A stretch of DNA of 36,555 nucleotides from a bacterium. GTDB taxonomy: Bacteria > Actinomycetota > Thermoleophilia > Solirubrobacterales > 70-9. Positions within the stretch are counted from its first letter, which is position 1. Each line of letters opens with the position of its first letter. Positions 26,456 to 36,036 of the stretch are shown in pieces. A program made the position numbers and the translations under genes. The stretch is from contig JAHEXU010000007.1 of assembly GCA_023251975.1 (NCBI GenBank), positions 1-36,555 on the forward strand, in the 5' to 3' direction. Under the pieces are notes generated by a model, which saw only the letters and a program-made list of their open reading frames with translations, did not search any database and had not been told where the DNA came from.

Positions 26456-27955
26456 CTACGGTGCGTCGGGGCGAAAGAACGCCTCGAGGCGTTTGTCGGC
26501 CTCCGGTGAATCGACGTGATCGAACTGCTCGATCGTCTCACCCGTGGTGGCGTCGAGCAGCAGCGTGTACTCGATCTCCCGGTTGAGCACAAGCTCATCG
26601 GTCGGGACGATGCTGACGAGGTAGTAGGGCTTCCCCGCCTTGAAAACGAGCCGCGGCTCGACCACTTCGCGCAACTTCACCGTTTGGTAGTTGCCGTCGG
26701 AGTCGCAGCAGCGTCGCTCCTCCCATTGCAGCGGCAGCGCCCGGGCGGTGTTGACGGCGCGCTCGGTCGAGATCAGCGAGCTCCCGGGCGGCGGCGTCCA
26801 GACATCCGTCTGCCCGGTTGTCGAGTCGGCGAGCACGACCGCCTTAACGGCGCCGTTACGACTGTCTTCATTGATCACGGTGACCCAGACGGCCCGCTCG
26901 GCGCTGATCGCGGTCAAGTACGGCTGCTTGTTGTCGTCACCGTCGACGATCTTTCCCTCGAATTTTTCGCTTGCGGCGAGCGCCTCCGCTTGGGCGCGCG
27001 CGAGCTTTTCGGGAAATAGACGTCCCGAGCTGGCGAGTTCGTCGCGGCTCGCCGCCGCCTCGGGGCTGAGGTCCTCGAGTTCGCCGTCGGCGTGGTAGAC
27101 CAGCACGCCAGCGAGGTAGGGATAGCGAAATGGGAAGCCGTTATAGCCGAGATACGGGGCGATCGCGATCACGGCATCGCCCGACGCACCATCGCCTGCC
27201 AGCGGTGTCACGACCGGGTATTGGACGGCGCTGAATGGATGGTCGACGAAGGCGCTCGAGCGCAGCGTGCCCGGGGTCCAACCACCGACGGAGTGGTCGA
27301 ATCCGCCCTGAATGATCTCGGAGTGACCCTGGATCGTCGAGAGCGACTTATAGGCGTATCCGCCCGATGCTTTGCCAAGCAGCGAGGAGCGCCATTCGCC
27401 GGTCCAGATCAACTCACCGCTGCGCGGATCGCGGACGAGATGGACCTCGCGGGTGTCGTCGAAGTCCGGGTCGTCGTCAACCGAAGTCCGTGGCAGGAGG
27501 CGTGGCTGGGTCGTCTCGGGGAGGCGCTCAACGACGCTGTAATCGATCTCGGCAAGCGGCACCTTCGGCGCCGCGAAGATCGTCACGCCAAGCCCGATCA
27601 GGAAGACCACGAGCCCGGCGACGACCCCGCCGCGAGCGCTGAACGCCGCTCGCAGCATCGAGAAGTCATCGCCGCCCAGTCCGCGGGCGCCCTCGCCGCT
27701 GGGGGCAGCGGTGCCGGTTGCGCCGGTGGTGGCGCTCGCGAGCGGGAGGCCGCCACCGCGCAGCAAGACCGCGGCGAGCCCCCAAAGAAAGCCGATCGCG
27801 TAGAACGCCACGATCGGTAGCCAGGTCAACATCGGGTTCCGCCAGATGAAGAGCGAGACGAAGTGCCAAGCGGCGGTGTAATAGAGCAGCGCCACGGTCA
27901 AGCCGAGCGCGATCAGACGCAACCATGTCGAGGGTCGCAGGAGTCGGCGCACCAT
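26456..27955 (-). CDS. Hypothetical membrane protein with several N-terminal TM helices
   Basis: MVRRLLRPSTWLRLIALGLTVALLYYTAAWHFVSLFIW..., later TM helix, then a long soluble domain ending VDSPEADKRLEAFFRPDAP. TAGGTT 6 nt before ATG. Confidence 0.75.
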   Translation of the reverse strand: MVRRLLRPSTWLRLIALGLTVALLYYTAAWHFVSLFIWRNPMLTWLPIVAFYAIGFLWGLAAVLLRGGGLPLASATTGATGTAAPSGEGARGLGGDDFSMLRAAFSARGGVVAGLVVFLIGLGVTIFAAPKVPLAEIDYSVVERLPETTQPRLLPRTSVDDDPDFDDTREVHLVRDPRSGELIWTGEWRSSLLGKASGGYAYKSLSTIQGHSEIIQGGFDHSVGGWTPGTLRSSAFVDHPFSAVQYPVVTPLAGDGASGDAVIAIAPYLGYNGFPFRYPYLAGVLVYHADGELEDLSPEAAASRDELASSGRLFPEKLARAQAEALAASEKFEGKIVDGDDNKQPYLTAISAERAVWVTVINEDSRNGAVKAVVLADSTTGQTDVWTPPPGSSLISTERAVNTARALPLQWEERRCCDSDGNYQTVKLREVVEPRLVFKAGKPYYLVSIVPTDELVLNREIEYTLLLDATTGETIEQFDHVDSPEADKRLEAFFRPDAP

Positions 27956-28206
27956 CAAGCCAACCTATCAGGGATCTGATCCGCTGCCCAACAATCAGCT
28001 CCCCGGGGCGGAGCCTCATCCTGTAGGGCGCCTTGCTGGCGCCCGCGCGCTCGTCGGGTTCGGTTCGATCAGATCCACCTGGCGCCTTCGAATGGGCTGG
28101 CACCGCGGCGTCGCTTCGAAGCTCGGTGTGTGGGTTGTGCGGGCCGGATCTGACCCCAGCTAACGGTGCGATCCCGCGCCCACGACCGCGCAACCGACTC
28201 CGGATA

Positions 28207-30840
28207 TCAGCAGGCTCGGGCGATCAGGCGGCCTCGGGTCAACCGCAGCCGGGCTCGTAGCACCTCGCGATCGGCGGTGTAGCCCCAGCGTCCGACCGCG
28301 ACCGGCTTGCCGTTGAGGCGCAACGAGCAGGGCACGAACGGGTGTCGCAGGGTCCCCAGCGCGGCGCGCAGGTAGTACTTGCGACGTTCGCTACCGTCGA
28401 TTCGCAGCGTCCAGCGGTCGTTCCCTTCGACCGACTTGATCCGATCAGCCTGACCGAACCGGGTCGAGGATTTGCCGCGCGGGAAGACAAGCAGGCGCAG
28501 TTCGCGGCGTCGCTCGGCTCGGGTCACGATCGCGTCGTTTCGCGGTGATGGCACGCGACCAGCATGGTCGGATCGATCGTGGCGCCCGTGCCCGCTCGTT
28601 GCCAGGGTGTCAACATCGGCCGCCAGCAGCGGCAGGATCGTTCCGGCGCGGGCGAAGATCGGCATCTCCTCAAGTGGCGCGGCAACGGTCAGCGAGCGCC
28701 CCCCGCGTACCGTTCGGGCGCGGTCAGGGCGAAAGACGCCGCGGCCCTCGCGGTACTGGACCGAGCGCCAGAACTCGACCCAGCGACCGGGTGGTAGGTA
28801 GAGCTTGCGCTCCCGAGCCCCCTGCTTTAGGACCGGCGCGACAAGCAGGTCTGCTCCGAACATCAGCTCGTCCTCGATTCGGACGGCCCGGGGGTCGGTC
28901 GGAAAGGCGAGCGCGAGGTGGCGGCTCAGCGGCAGCCCGGAGCGCTGGTAACGCCGCGAGGCCGCCTCGATGTATGGCAAGAGCTGGGTCCGCAGCTTCG
29001 CGTAGCGACGCCAGATCTTGATCACCCCGTCGTGCCAGACCTGCGAGCGCTCGGAGCGGTCGTCACGGAAGCTGAAGCCGTTGGCCTGGGTGCGCATCAC
29101 CCCGAGCACCGAACCGAGCTGGAGCCAGCGGATGTTGAGTTCGTCCGAGGTCCGGCTGTTGGCGACGGCGTGAAAGCCGCCGATGTCGGTGCCCCAGTAG
29201 GCGACGCCGCTCAGCCCCATGCTGAGCGCCTCGTGCAGCGCCGCGCACAGCCCGTCCGAGCACGACCAGTCCTCGGTCGGGTCGCCACCCCAGACGATCC
29301 GCGAGTAGGGCTGTGATCCCTGCCACCCCGAGCGCACGAAGATCGCCGCGTTCTGGCCCAACCGCCGACTGGTATGGCGGTAGGAGGCGCGGTGGTAGAG
29401 CACCGGGTAGAGGTTGTGCATCGTTAATCCGTCCTCGCCGTTATCAAACCGGGAGTCGGTCGGGGTGTACTCGCCGAAGTCTTCCATCCAGCCGTCGTAG
29501 CCAACGTCGATCGCGTCGTCGAGCAGCGACCCGAAGTAGCGCGCTGCATCGGGGTTGGAGAAGTCGAACTCCGAGGTCATCTCGTCCGCCGTGAACGGGT
29601 TGGTCAGCAGGTAGGGGCGGCCCGCCGGGTTCTCGACAAACAGGCTGCGGGCGGCGAGTTCGTCGTAGACGGGGGAGTAGGTGGTGCAGACGTGCGGGTT
29701 GAAGTAGGTCGTGATCTTGTAGCCGCGCTGGTGGTAGGCCTCGATCCGCTCGGCCTCGGCCGCTTCGTTGCCGACCTGGGCGCCGCATGGCAGATAGTGC
29801 GTGTAGGTCTGGGCGACCGTCACCGGCACGTCCTCGCTCCGCCACAGATCGGCGATCTGATAAGGCTGGGTCTCGAGGGTCGGCTGGTACCAGGGGCCGA
29901 AGATCCACGGCCGCGGGTTTGGCTGGCGCCCGGTCCAGGCGGTGTAGCGACGCAGGACTCGCTTTGGCGTCGGCCCGGCGAAGATGATGTAGCGGAAGCG
30001 GTTCGTCTCGGTCTCGGCCTGCCATGCGTCCTTACGCTCGCTCGCGAAGCGAAACCGCGAACGTTCGCTCTGGTCGATCAGGAAGCCGAATCCGCGGCTC
30101 AGCAGGGTCCACGGGATCGGGAAGTTGGTTGCGGTCGGACCGGAGGGGAAGGTGAAGTCCGGCATATTCTGATTGAGGAAGTCCTCGTAATCGCCGCCCG
30201 AGAATGGGCCTTCCTCGGCCCAGTTGAAGACCTCATTACCGGTTTGGTCGGCCGCGTTGGAGCGCTCGCCGAGGCCGAGGAAGCGTTCGCCCGCGGTCGC
30301 AAAGGCGCCGCCGCTGATGCTCGCAAGATCCGCGAACGGTCCGACCGGGCGCGCCTGGACCCGAACAATTCCGTTGCGGATCCGGGTCAGCTTCAGCTCG
30401 ATGTCGTGGGCGGGGTCGTTTGTTGCCGCGAGTAGCCGCACCGCCGTCTCGCTGCGCTCGACCACCCGCTTGATGGCGGTAGCGTGAAACCAAATCGACT
30501 CGACCTCGCCCGCCTTGTAGTAGCCGAGGTAGGCGTTGTTGAGCACCGGAATGCGGAGGTCGAAACTGAAACCAAGCGGCCCGTAGCGGGCTTTTGGGTC
30601 GTCGGGGTCGGGAACGTGGCCGCCGAGTGTGCGCAGGACCTCGCCCGAGGTCGTGTCGGTGAACCTGATCGAGAACGGATTGTCGGTGACGCTGGCTTGC
30701 AGCGCCCCGGCGTCGACGGTGGCCGCCGTAGTTGCGGCGCGCGCCGACGCCGCAGGCGCCGCGCTGAGCAGCGCGACGGCTGCGATTACGCAGGCGCCAC
30801 GGCGGCGCGCCGGGGTGTTAAGGCTTTGTCGGATCGACAT
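28207..30840 (-). CDS. Secreted GH31-family glycosidase
   Basis: Signal-like MSIRQSLNTPARRRGACVIAAVALLSAAPAASA; GYDGWMEDFGEYTPTDSRF (nucleophile region); VRSGWQGSQPYSRIVWGGDPTEDWSC (acid/base region). ATG 30840 preferred over 30927. Confidence 0.88.
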   Translation of the reverse strand: MSIRQSLNTPARRRGACVIAAVALLSAAPAASARAATTAATVDAGALQASVTDNPFSIRFTDTTSGEVLRTLGGHVPDPDDPKARYGPLGFSFDLRIPVLNNAYLGYYKAGEVESIWFHATAIKRVVERSETAVRLLAATNDPAHDIELKLTRIRNGIVRVQARPVGPFADLASISGGAFATAGERFLGLGERSNAADQTGNEVFNWAEEGPFSGGDYEDFLNQNMPDFTFPSGPTATNFPIPWTLLSRGFGFLIDQSERSRFRFASERKDAWQAETETNRFRYIIFAGPTPKRVLRRYTAWTGRQPNPRPWIFGPWYQPTLETQPYQIADLWRSEDVPVTVAQTYTHYLPCGAQVGNEAAEAERIEAYHQRGYKITTYFNPHVCTTYSPVYDELAARSLFVENPAGRPYLLTNPFTADEMTSEFDFSNPDAARYFGSLLDDAIDVGYDGWMEDFGEYTPTDSRFDNGEDGLTMHNLYPVLYHRASYRHTSRRLGQNAAIFVRSGWQGSQPYSRIVWGGDPTEDWSCSDGLCAALHEALSMGLSGVAYWGTDIGGFHAVANSRTSDELNIRWLQLGSVLGVMRTQANGFSFRDDRSERSQVWHDGVIKIWRRYAKLRTQLLPYIEAASRRYQRSGLPLSRHLALAFPTDPRAVRIEDELMFGADLLVAPVLKQGARERKLYLPPGRWVEFWRSVQYREGRGVFRPDRARTVRGGRSLTVAAPLEEMPIFARAGTILPLLAADVDTLATSGHGRHDRSDHAGRVPSPRNDAIVTRAERRRELRLLVFPRGKSSTRFGQADRIKSVEGNDRWTLRIDGSERRKYYLRAALGTLRHPFVPCSLRLNGKPVAVGRWGYTADREVLRARLRLTRGRLIARAC

Positions 30841-30923
30841 GCCATGCAGTATGGACCTCGTAGATCGCATCGCCACGGTTCGCGGGTCGTTGCCATTCGG
30901 AGCGTGCTTTTCCGTGCCCCGGA

Positions 30924-31083
30924 TCACATCCCTTTACCCGAATCGGGCTCCGCGATGACCGCGAACCGCGGGCTCCGAGATGACCGCGAACGGCTACGCC
31001 TTCTTCACCCCGGACACTTCGGGTATGTCGGCGAGGGTGGTCAGGTGTGCCATCGCTTCGGGAACTCGATCGCCCAGGGGTAG
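30924..31083 (+). pseudogene. Decayed 3' end of an FG-GAP gene (homologous to 35711-35848)
   Basis: cacatccctttacccgaa...tgaccgcgaacggctacgccttcttcaccccggacac...ggtggtcaggtgtgccatcgcttcgggaactcgatcgcccaggggtag matches the intact FG-GAP 3' end with indels and a small internal duplication. Confidence 0.82.
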
Positions 31084-31185
31084 GTCGGCTGGCGATCGGT
31101 GGCCACGATCGTTGCGCCATCGCGTTACCGCCCCCCCGTGGCAACGGCCGACGGTTGACAAGACCGATACGATGGGGGAACCAAT

Positions 31186-31869
31186 ATGCGCTACGGCTTC
31201 ATCTTAGCTCTTGCCCTGCTGATCGCCCTCGGGTTCTCACTTCGAGTCGCCGGTGCCGAAGAGGGCGAGGAGCCCAGCGGGACATCGCCCGGGAGCTTCT
31301 CGGTCGAGTGGGTTCTCGAAGCCCAGAGCCTCGAGCAGCTGGTTGACGAAAGCCACGCAATCGTTCAAGCTGAGGTAGTCTCAATCAGTGAAGGTAACCC
31401 GCTTGTCGCCAACCCGAGCACCTCAGGCTACACCGGCGACGCAGAAGTCGACCGAAACGACTCTGCTCTGATCTCCGAGCTGCTCTCCTCCGGCGCAGTC
31501 CTGATCCCGACCGAGCACGTTGTCTTCCACGTCACCGACACGATCGAAGGCACGCTGACCGGCAACTTCACCCTGTACAAACTCGGCGGTCAGATTCCCG
31601 GCGGCGCGGCCGACCAGAGCGCCCACCCCCCCGACGATCCCGCCTACGCCGTCGGCGAGGGCCATCTGCTGTTCGTCGAGCGGCGCCGCACAGACAATCT
31701 CTCCGCCCCGAACCCCGATGGCACCTGGCTGATGAGCTCACCCGACGGCCGCTTCGATATCGACGCGTCCGGCGAACTCGAGGCCCAAAGCGAAGGCCCG
31801 GTCGCCGCCCAGGTCGAAGGCGAGACCCCAGCCGAGGCGGAGCAGCAGATCACCGAGGCCGCCGAATGA
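31186..31869 (+). CDS. Hypothetical secreted protein
   Basis: MRYGFILALALLIALGFSLRVAGAEEGEE signal-like N-terminus; ATGA overlap with the next gene. Confidence 0.7.
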   Translation: MRYGFILALALLIALGFSLRVAGAEEGEEPSGTSPGSFSVEWVLEAQSLEQLVDESHAIVQAEVVSISEGNPLVANPSTSGYTGDAEVDRNDSALISELLSSGAVLIPTEHVVFHVTDTIEGTLTGNFTLYKLGGQIPGGAADQSAHPPDDPAYAVGEGHLLFVERRRTDNLSAPNPDGTWLMSSPDGRFDIDASGELEAQSEGPVAAQVEGETPAEAEQQITEAAE

Positions 31870-34301
31870 GCAGCGAAACGATGTCGGCGCTGCGTCGCCG
31901 CTTGCCCAGGGCCACCCGGCCGTCACCGCCACGCAGCGCGGTGGGCGCAGCGGCGATCGTTCTGGTCGCCCTGATCCCGGCGTCGGCAGCTCTCGGTGCG
32001 ATTTACAGGCTGAACTCCGACGGCATCCCGATTCACCGCCACGTCGGAATTTACAACATCAAAGTACCGCCATTCGCGAACGATTCGCAGCTGACCCAGG
32101 AAGCGGGAAAGGCACTCAACGAGTGGGCCTCCGACCTCGCTGGCCTCGGGCCGGAGACGCTTAAGGTTCAGAGCGTCCCCGGCGCCAGCGACGCTAACTT
32201 GCTGTTCGATCGGCATCCGATGGGCTCGAACAACGTTCGAGTCATCGAGACCACCGGCTGGGCGCGTCATCCAGACAAGCAAACGCTCGCCACCTTCAAC
32301 GCCACCTACACCGACGCGATGACGCCACAGTACAAGCGAGGATATGCATGCTCGACGATCGGGCGCGCGCTCGGCCTCGTCGATGCGCCGGCGGACCGTG
32401 ATGACTGCATGTCCGCGCCGACCCAGAAGCCGCAGGTCGGCATCGCCTCGGTTGAGTACGTCGACAATCTGTACGGCCCGAACCTCACCCTCGGAGACCT
32501 CTCCGGCTCGCTGATTGACCACCGCGGAGGATTGACTACGAAGGCTTTGGTCCCCGGAGGGGCACGCGGCGACCTCTCGCAGTCCGGCTCCGGCTACCGG
32601 CTCGATGTCGCGGCCCGCGGCATCGAGATCGAGCACATCGAAGCCCGTATCGAGGGCCCGGGCAGCCAACTCGCGCTCGCCTTCGAACCTGCGGACTTCC
32701 CGAACCCCGAGCAGAACGAGCACGCTCTATGCACTCCGGTCTGCCGCACAAATTCGCACGCGATCATCACCAAGGATCAGCTCGCCGCGGCCTTCCCAAA
32801 TCCGGGGCGCTACACGCTGACGGTGTCTGCCGGCGATGATGGCGACACTGACGACACGTTCGATCAGACCGCTTCGGTCAACGTTCCGGTCTGGATCGAC
32901 TACCCCTACTTCGGCTATAACGATCAGTGGTCTAAAAACGATTCGAACTTTTTGCGCACCCCCGTAACCCCGGCGGGTGGCGCGCTGGATGCTTTCCACG
33001 AGGACTTCAGCGATCGCAATCCGTTCGCACTGGCCGAGGCAGGCGGGTCGAACGCTTTGCGCTATTCCATCCTGTGGCAGACGGTCGAGCGCTGTCGGAG
33101 CGGCGTGAACTCCGAGAATGAGTTGAGCCCACCCGCCGATGACCCGGATCACTTCTGGCACTTCTACGACGACCTCTATAAACGCGCGATCGATGAAGGC
33201 ATGCGGCCGATCATCGACGTTCACGGGGCCGGCACATGCCGGGACGCGGAGGGAGTCTCTGGGGGGACGCTACCGCCCGCCTACGTTGCGTGTACTTCGA
33301 CCAGCAACCACATCCTCTACGAACCTGTCGACTCGCCAGCGGATATCACCGAGCCCCTGCCGATCAAGCCCCACGAGATCCCGGCGCCTGCCTGGTATGA
33401 CGACTGGGGCGAGTTCGTCGCCACGGTCGCCCAGCGCTACGACCAGGCGCTTGCCATCGAGGTTTGGAACGAGCCCAACGCGGCACCGTTCTGGGGCGGT
33501 TGCGAACCCCAGCCGAGCGTCTACGCCGAGCTCATGAGGTGGGCCTACCGGGGCGTGAACGGGCAGATCACCGGCTTCCCCGGCCACCCCTCGACACCGG
33601 TGATCACAGCGGGGATGAGCCCGGGCGAGGGTCAAGGTAGTTCCGAACGCCACCAGAATCCGGACGGCACGCCTATCAGGTATGTCAGGAAGCAGAACAA
33701 CGTCGAGTACTTGAAGGCCGTCGTCGGAATGCTTGACTCAGCGGGCACCCCCTCGTATACGCCTGGTAGCTTCCGAGATGGCATCGGGGCGCATCTATAC
33801 TCGTCACCAGAGAACGAGATCGCGACAAAGGCGATAGGACAGCTCCGCGCGATCGATAGCAACCTCTCTCCCGCAGATCACGAGCCGTTCTTCGTAACTG
33901 AAATCGGCGCGTCCACCAAAGATGATGACTCGCTGCCAAACAGTCGTCGCCAGAGCGATGCGCTCCTCGTCGCCTACCGAACGCTTCGCGATGCCTACGA
34001 AAATGAGACCTGGGAACGCGACATCACGGCGATCATCATACATCGCATGTTCGCCTGCACGACATCTGGTTGCGGATCGCTGAGCGGCAACAGCGATGAC
34101 CTGACCGAGTACGGCATGAGCGTGCGCGCCGTGCCGGCAACCCCGAATACCAGTGCGGGCAACTGGGAGTCACGAGGCAAGTGGTTTGAGCCTGGGCTCT
34201 CTAACGGCAGCACTGTAAACGCGTTCTGCGAGCTCGCCCGGCTGCGCGACTTCGAACCCGACAATCACCCACAGCTCGACGACGCATGTCCGGCGCCATG
34301 A
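31866..34301 (+). CDS. Secreted clan-A-like glycoside hydrolase with N-terminal degenerate metzincin-like domain
   Basis: Glycosidase motifs AIEVWNEPNAAPFWGG and FFVTEIGAS. N-terminal ACSTIGRALGLVDAPADRDDCM resembles a matrixin HExGHALGLxH...CM motif with ligands lost. Confidence 0.72.
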   Translation: MSSETMSALRRRLPRATRPSPPRSAVGAAAIVLVALIPASAALGAIYRLNSDGIPIHRHVGIYNIKVPPFANDSQLTQEAGKALNEWASDLAGLGPETLKVQSVPGASDANLLFDRHPMGSNNVRVIETTGWARHPDKQTLATFNATYTDAMTPQYKRGYACSTIGRALGLVDAPADRDDCMSAPTQKPQVGIASVEYVDNLYGPNLTLGDLSGSLIDHRGGLTTKALVPGGARGDLSQSGSGYRLDVAARGIEIEHIEARIEGPGSQLALAFEPADFPNPEQNEHALCTPVCRTNSHAIITKDQLAAAFPNPGRYTLTVSAGDDGDTDDTFDQTASVNVPVWIDYPYFGYNDQWSKNDSNFLRTPVTPAGGALDAFHEDFSDRNPFALAEAGGSNALRYSILWQTVERCRSGVNSENELSPPADDPDHFWHFYDDLYKRAIDEGMRPIIDVHGAGTCRDAEGVSGGTLPPAYVACTSTSNHILYEPVDSPADITEPLPIKPHEIPAPAWYDDWGEFVATVAQRYDQALAIEVWNEPNAAPFWGGCEPQPSVYAELMRWAYRGVNGQITGFPGHPSTPVITAGMSPGEGQGSSERHQNPDGTPIRYVRKQNNVEYLKAVVGMLDSAGTPSYTPGSFRDGIGAHLYSSPENEIATKAIGQLRAIDSNLSPADHEPFFVTEIGASTKDDDSLPNSRRQSDALLVAYRTLRDAYENETWERDITAIIIHRMFACTTSGCGSLSGNSDDLTEYGMSVRAVPATPNTSAGNWESRGKWFEPGLSNGSTVNAFCELARLRDFEPDNHPQLDDACPAP

Positions 34302-35848
34302 GGCGCCCGTCCTGCAGCAGCTCCGGCCTCGCGCTGATCGGCAGCTTCGTGGCGGCCGCGATCCTGATCGGCCCCGCAGCGGTGGCCGCAGGCTCGTCCG
34401 ACCTCAACGGCGATGGCCGCGACGAGCTGTTGGTCGGCGCAAGCGTCGTCGTGGACGAGCGTGGGTACGGAGCTATTAGCACCTTGCCCGGCTCGCCGGA
34501 CGGACTAACCTTAACGGGATCGTTGTGGCTGACGCAGCGATGGCCAGCAATCGCCCACCCCTTGAGCGCTGCGGCGTTCGGATCCCACCCCGATGCGATC
34601 GCCACCGCAGATTTCAATGGCGATGGGCGTGACGATGTCGCGGTCGGCGCCCCCAGCGAGGATATTGCAGACAAGTCCGTCGGCGCTCTCTACGTCGTCT
34701 ATGGCAGTAAGCACTTCTACAGCCGAACGCACGGCCAGCGCTTCTCGCCGAAGAACGAGCGAATCCCGAGCGACCCGCAAGAGTTACACGAGTTCGCCCA
34801 GGCCCTCACCACCGGCGACTTCGACGGCGATGGCTTCGACGATGTCGCAGTTAGTACCCGCGAGCACTTCCCCAGCGGCCCCGGCGAGGGCTCTCAATAT
34901 GGCTCCGTCCACGTCTTCTACGGGTCAAAGCGCGGACTCAGAGTTCGTCGCAACCCATACCTGACAGCGCCCGAAGAGGCGCCCGGGGGATCTGTGAGCG
35001 GGGCACTCCTGTTCGGCGGGAGCCTCGAAGCCGGCGATTTCAACGGCGATGGCCGCGACGAGCTTGCCGTCGCGACCGATCCCTACGACGAGGGAGCGGT
35101 GCTCGTCTACCGCGGTACCCGCGAGGGAATCGTCGCGGGTGAAAACCGCAGGCTTCACGAGGGTCTGCCCGGGCTTGACGGCAGCGGCGCCTACTACGGG
35201 GACGGCTTCGGCTACGAGATGACCACGGCGGACTTCGACGGCGATCGGCGCGAGGACCTCGCGATCTCCACGGCCGATGCCGCGAGCACGTTCCACGGCG
35301 GCGAGGTCTACGTGCTCTACGGCTCGCGCCGCGGCATCAGGGCGGCGGGAAGCCTCTACCTGAGCCCTGAGGACCCTCGGGTCCTCAGCGATTCCGGGGT
35401 GCACCATTGGGGAAGCACGCTCGCCGCCGGCGACCTCGACGCCGACGGCCGTGACGAGCTCGCAATCGGCGCTACCGAACACGACCCAAGCTACGTCAGC
35501 ATCTTCTTCGCAGGCCCGGAGGGGATCGGTTTCAGCGATCAGATGATGCTGACCGAGGCCGATCTACCGGGCGACGGGCCGATGAACGGCAGCCGCCTCG
35601 GCGAGCGGGTCGCGATGGTAAACGTCAACGGCCGCGGGCCCGACGAGCTCGTAATCACCGAGCCCCAAAGCGGCAACGAGTTGACCGGTCGCTGCGTCGG
35701 ATCCGGCGGCTTTCACATCCTTTACCCGAACCAGGCTCGTGAGCTGACCGCGAACGGCTACGGCTTCTTCACCCCGGACACCCCGGGCATGCCCGGGGTG
35801 GGTGGTCAGGTGTGTCACCGCTTCGGGAACTCGATCGCCCAGGGGTAG
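34286..35848 (+). CDS. Secreted FG-GAP/integrin-alpha-like repeat protein, copy 1
   Basis: Repeated DLNGDGRDELLVGA, DFNGDGRDDVAVGAPSED, DFDGDGFDDVAVS, DFNGDGRDELAVA, DLDADGRDELAIGA. Overlaps the glycosidase gene. Confidence 0.88.
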   Translation: MSGAMRRPSCSSSGLALIGSFVAAAILIGPAAVAAGSSDLNGDGRDELLVGASVVVDERGYGAISTLPGSPDGLTLTGSLWLTQRWPAIAHPLSAAAFGSHPDAIATADFNGDGRDDVAVGAPSEDIADKSVGALYVVYGSKHFYSRTHGQRFSPKNERIPSDPQELHEFAQALTTGDFDGDGFDDVAVSTREHFPSGPGEGSQYGSVHVFYGSKRGLRVRRNPYLTAPEEAPGGSVSGALLFGGSLEAGDFNGDGRDELAVATDPYDEGAVLVYRGTREGIVAGENRRLHEGLPGLDGSGAYYGDGFGYEMTTADFDGDRREDLAISTADAASTFHGGEVYVLYGSRRGIRAAGSLYLSPEDPRVLSDSGVHHWGSTLAAGDLDADGRDELAIGATEHDPSYVSIFFAGPEGIGFSDQMMLTEADLPGDGPMNGSRLGERVAMVNVNGRGPDELVITEPQSGNELTGRCVGSGGFHILYPNQARELTANGYGFFTPDTPGMPGVGGQVCHRFGNSIAQG

Positions 35849-35867
35849 ATCGGCGGTCGGCGAAAGA

Positions 35868-36036
35868 TTCGCGATGCCCACGAACATGAGACCTGGCAAC
35901 GCGAGGTCACCACTATCCTCATACATCACATGTTCGCCTGGACACTGACGGCAAACGCGTTTTGCGAGCTCGCCCGGCTGCGCGACTTCGAACCCGACAA
36001 CCACCCACAGCTCGACGACGCATGCCCGGCGCCATG
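35868..36036 (+). pseudogene. Decayed 3' remnant of the glycosidase gene
   Basis: 35868-35940 matches about 33985-34057; 35941-36036 matches about 34206-34301; intervening ~150 bp missing. Confidence 0.85.

Noticed and set aside
30484-31083. Plus-strand ORF 30484-31083 as a gene
   Set aside because: Overlaps the GH31 gene antisense, and its end is the decayed FG-GAP scar.
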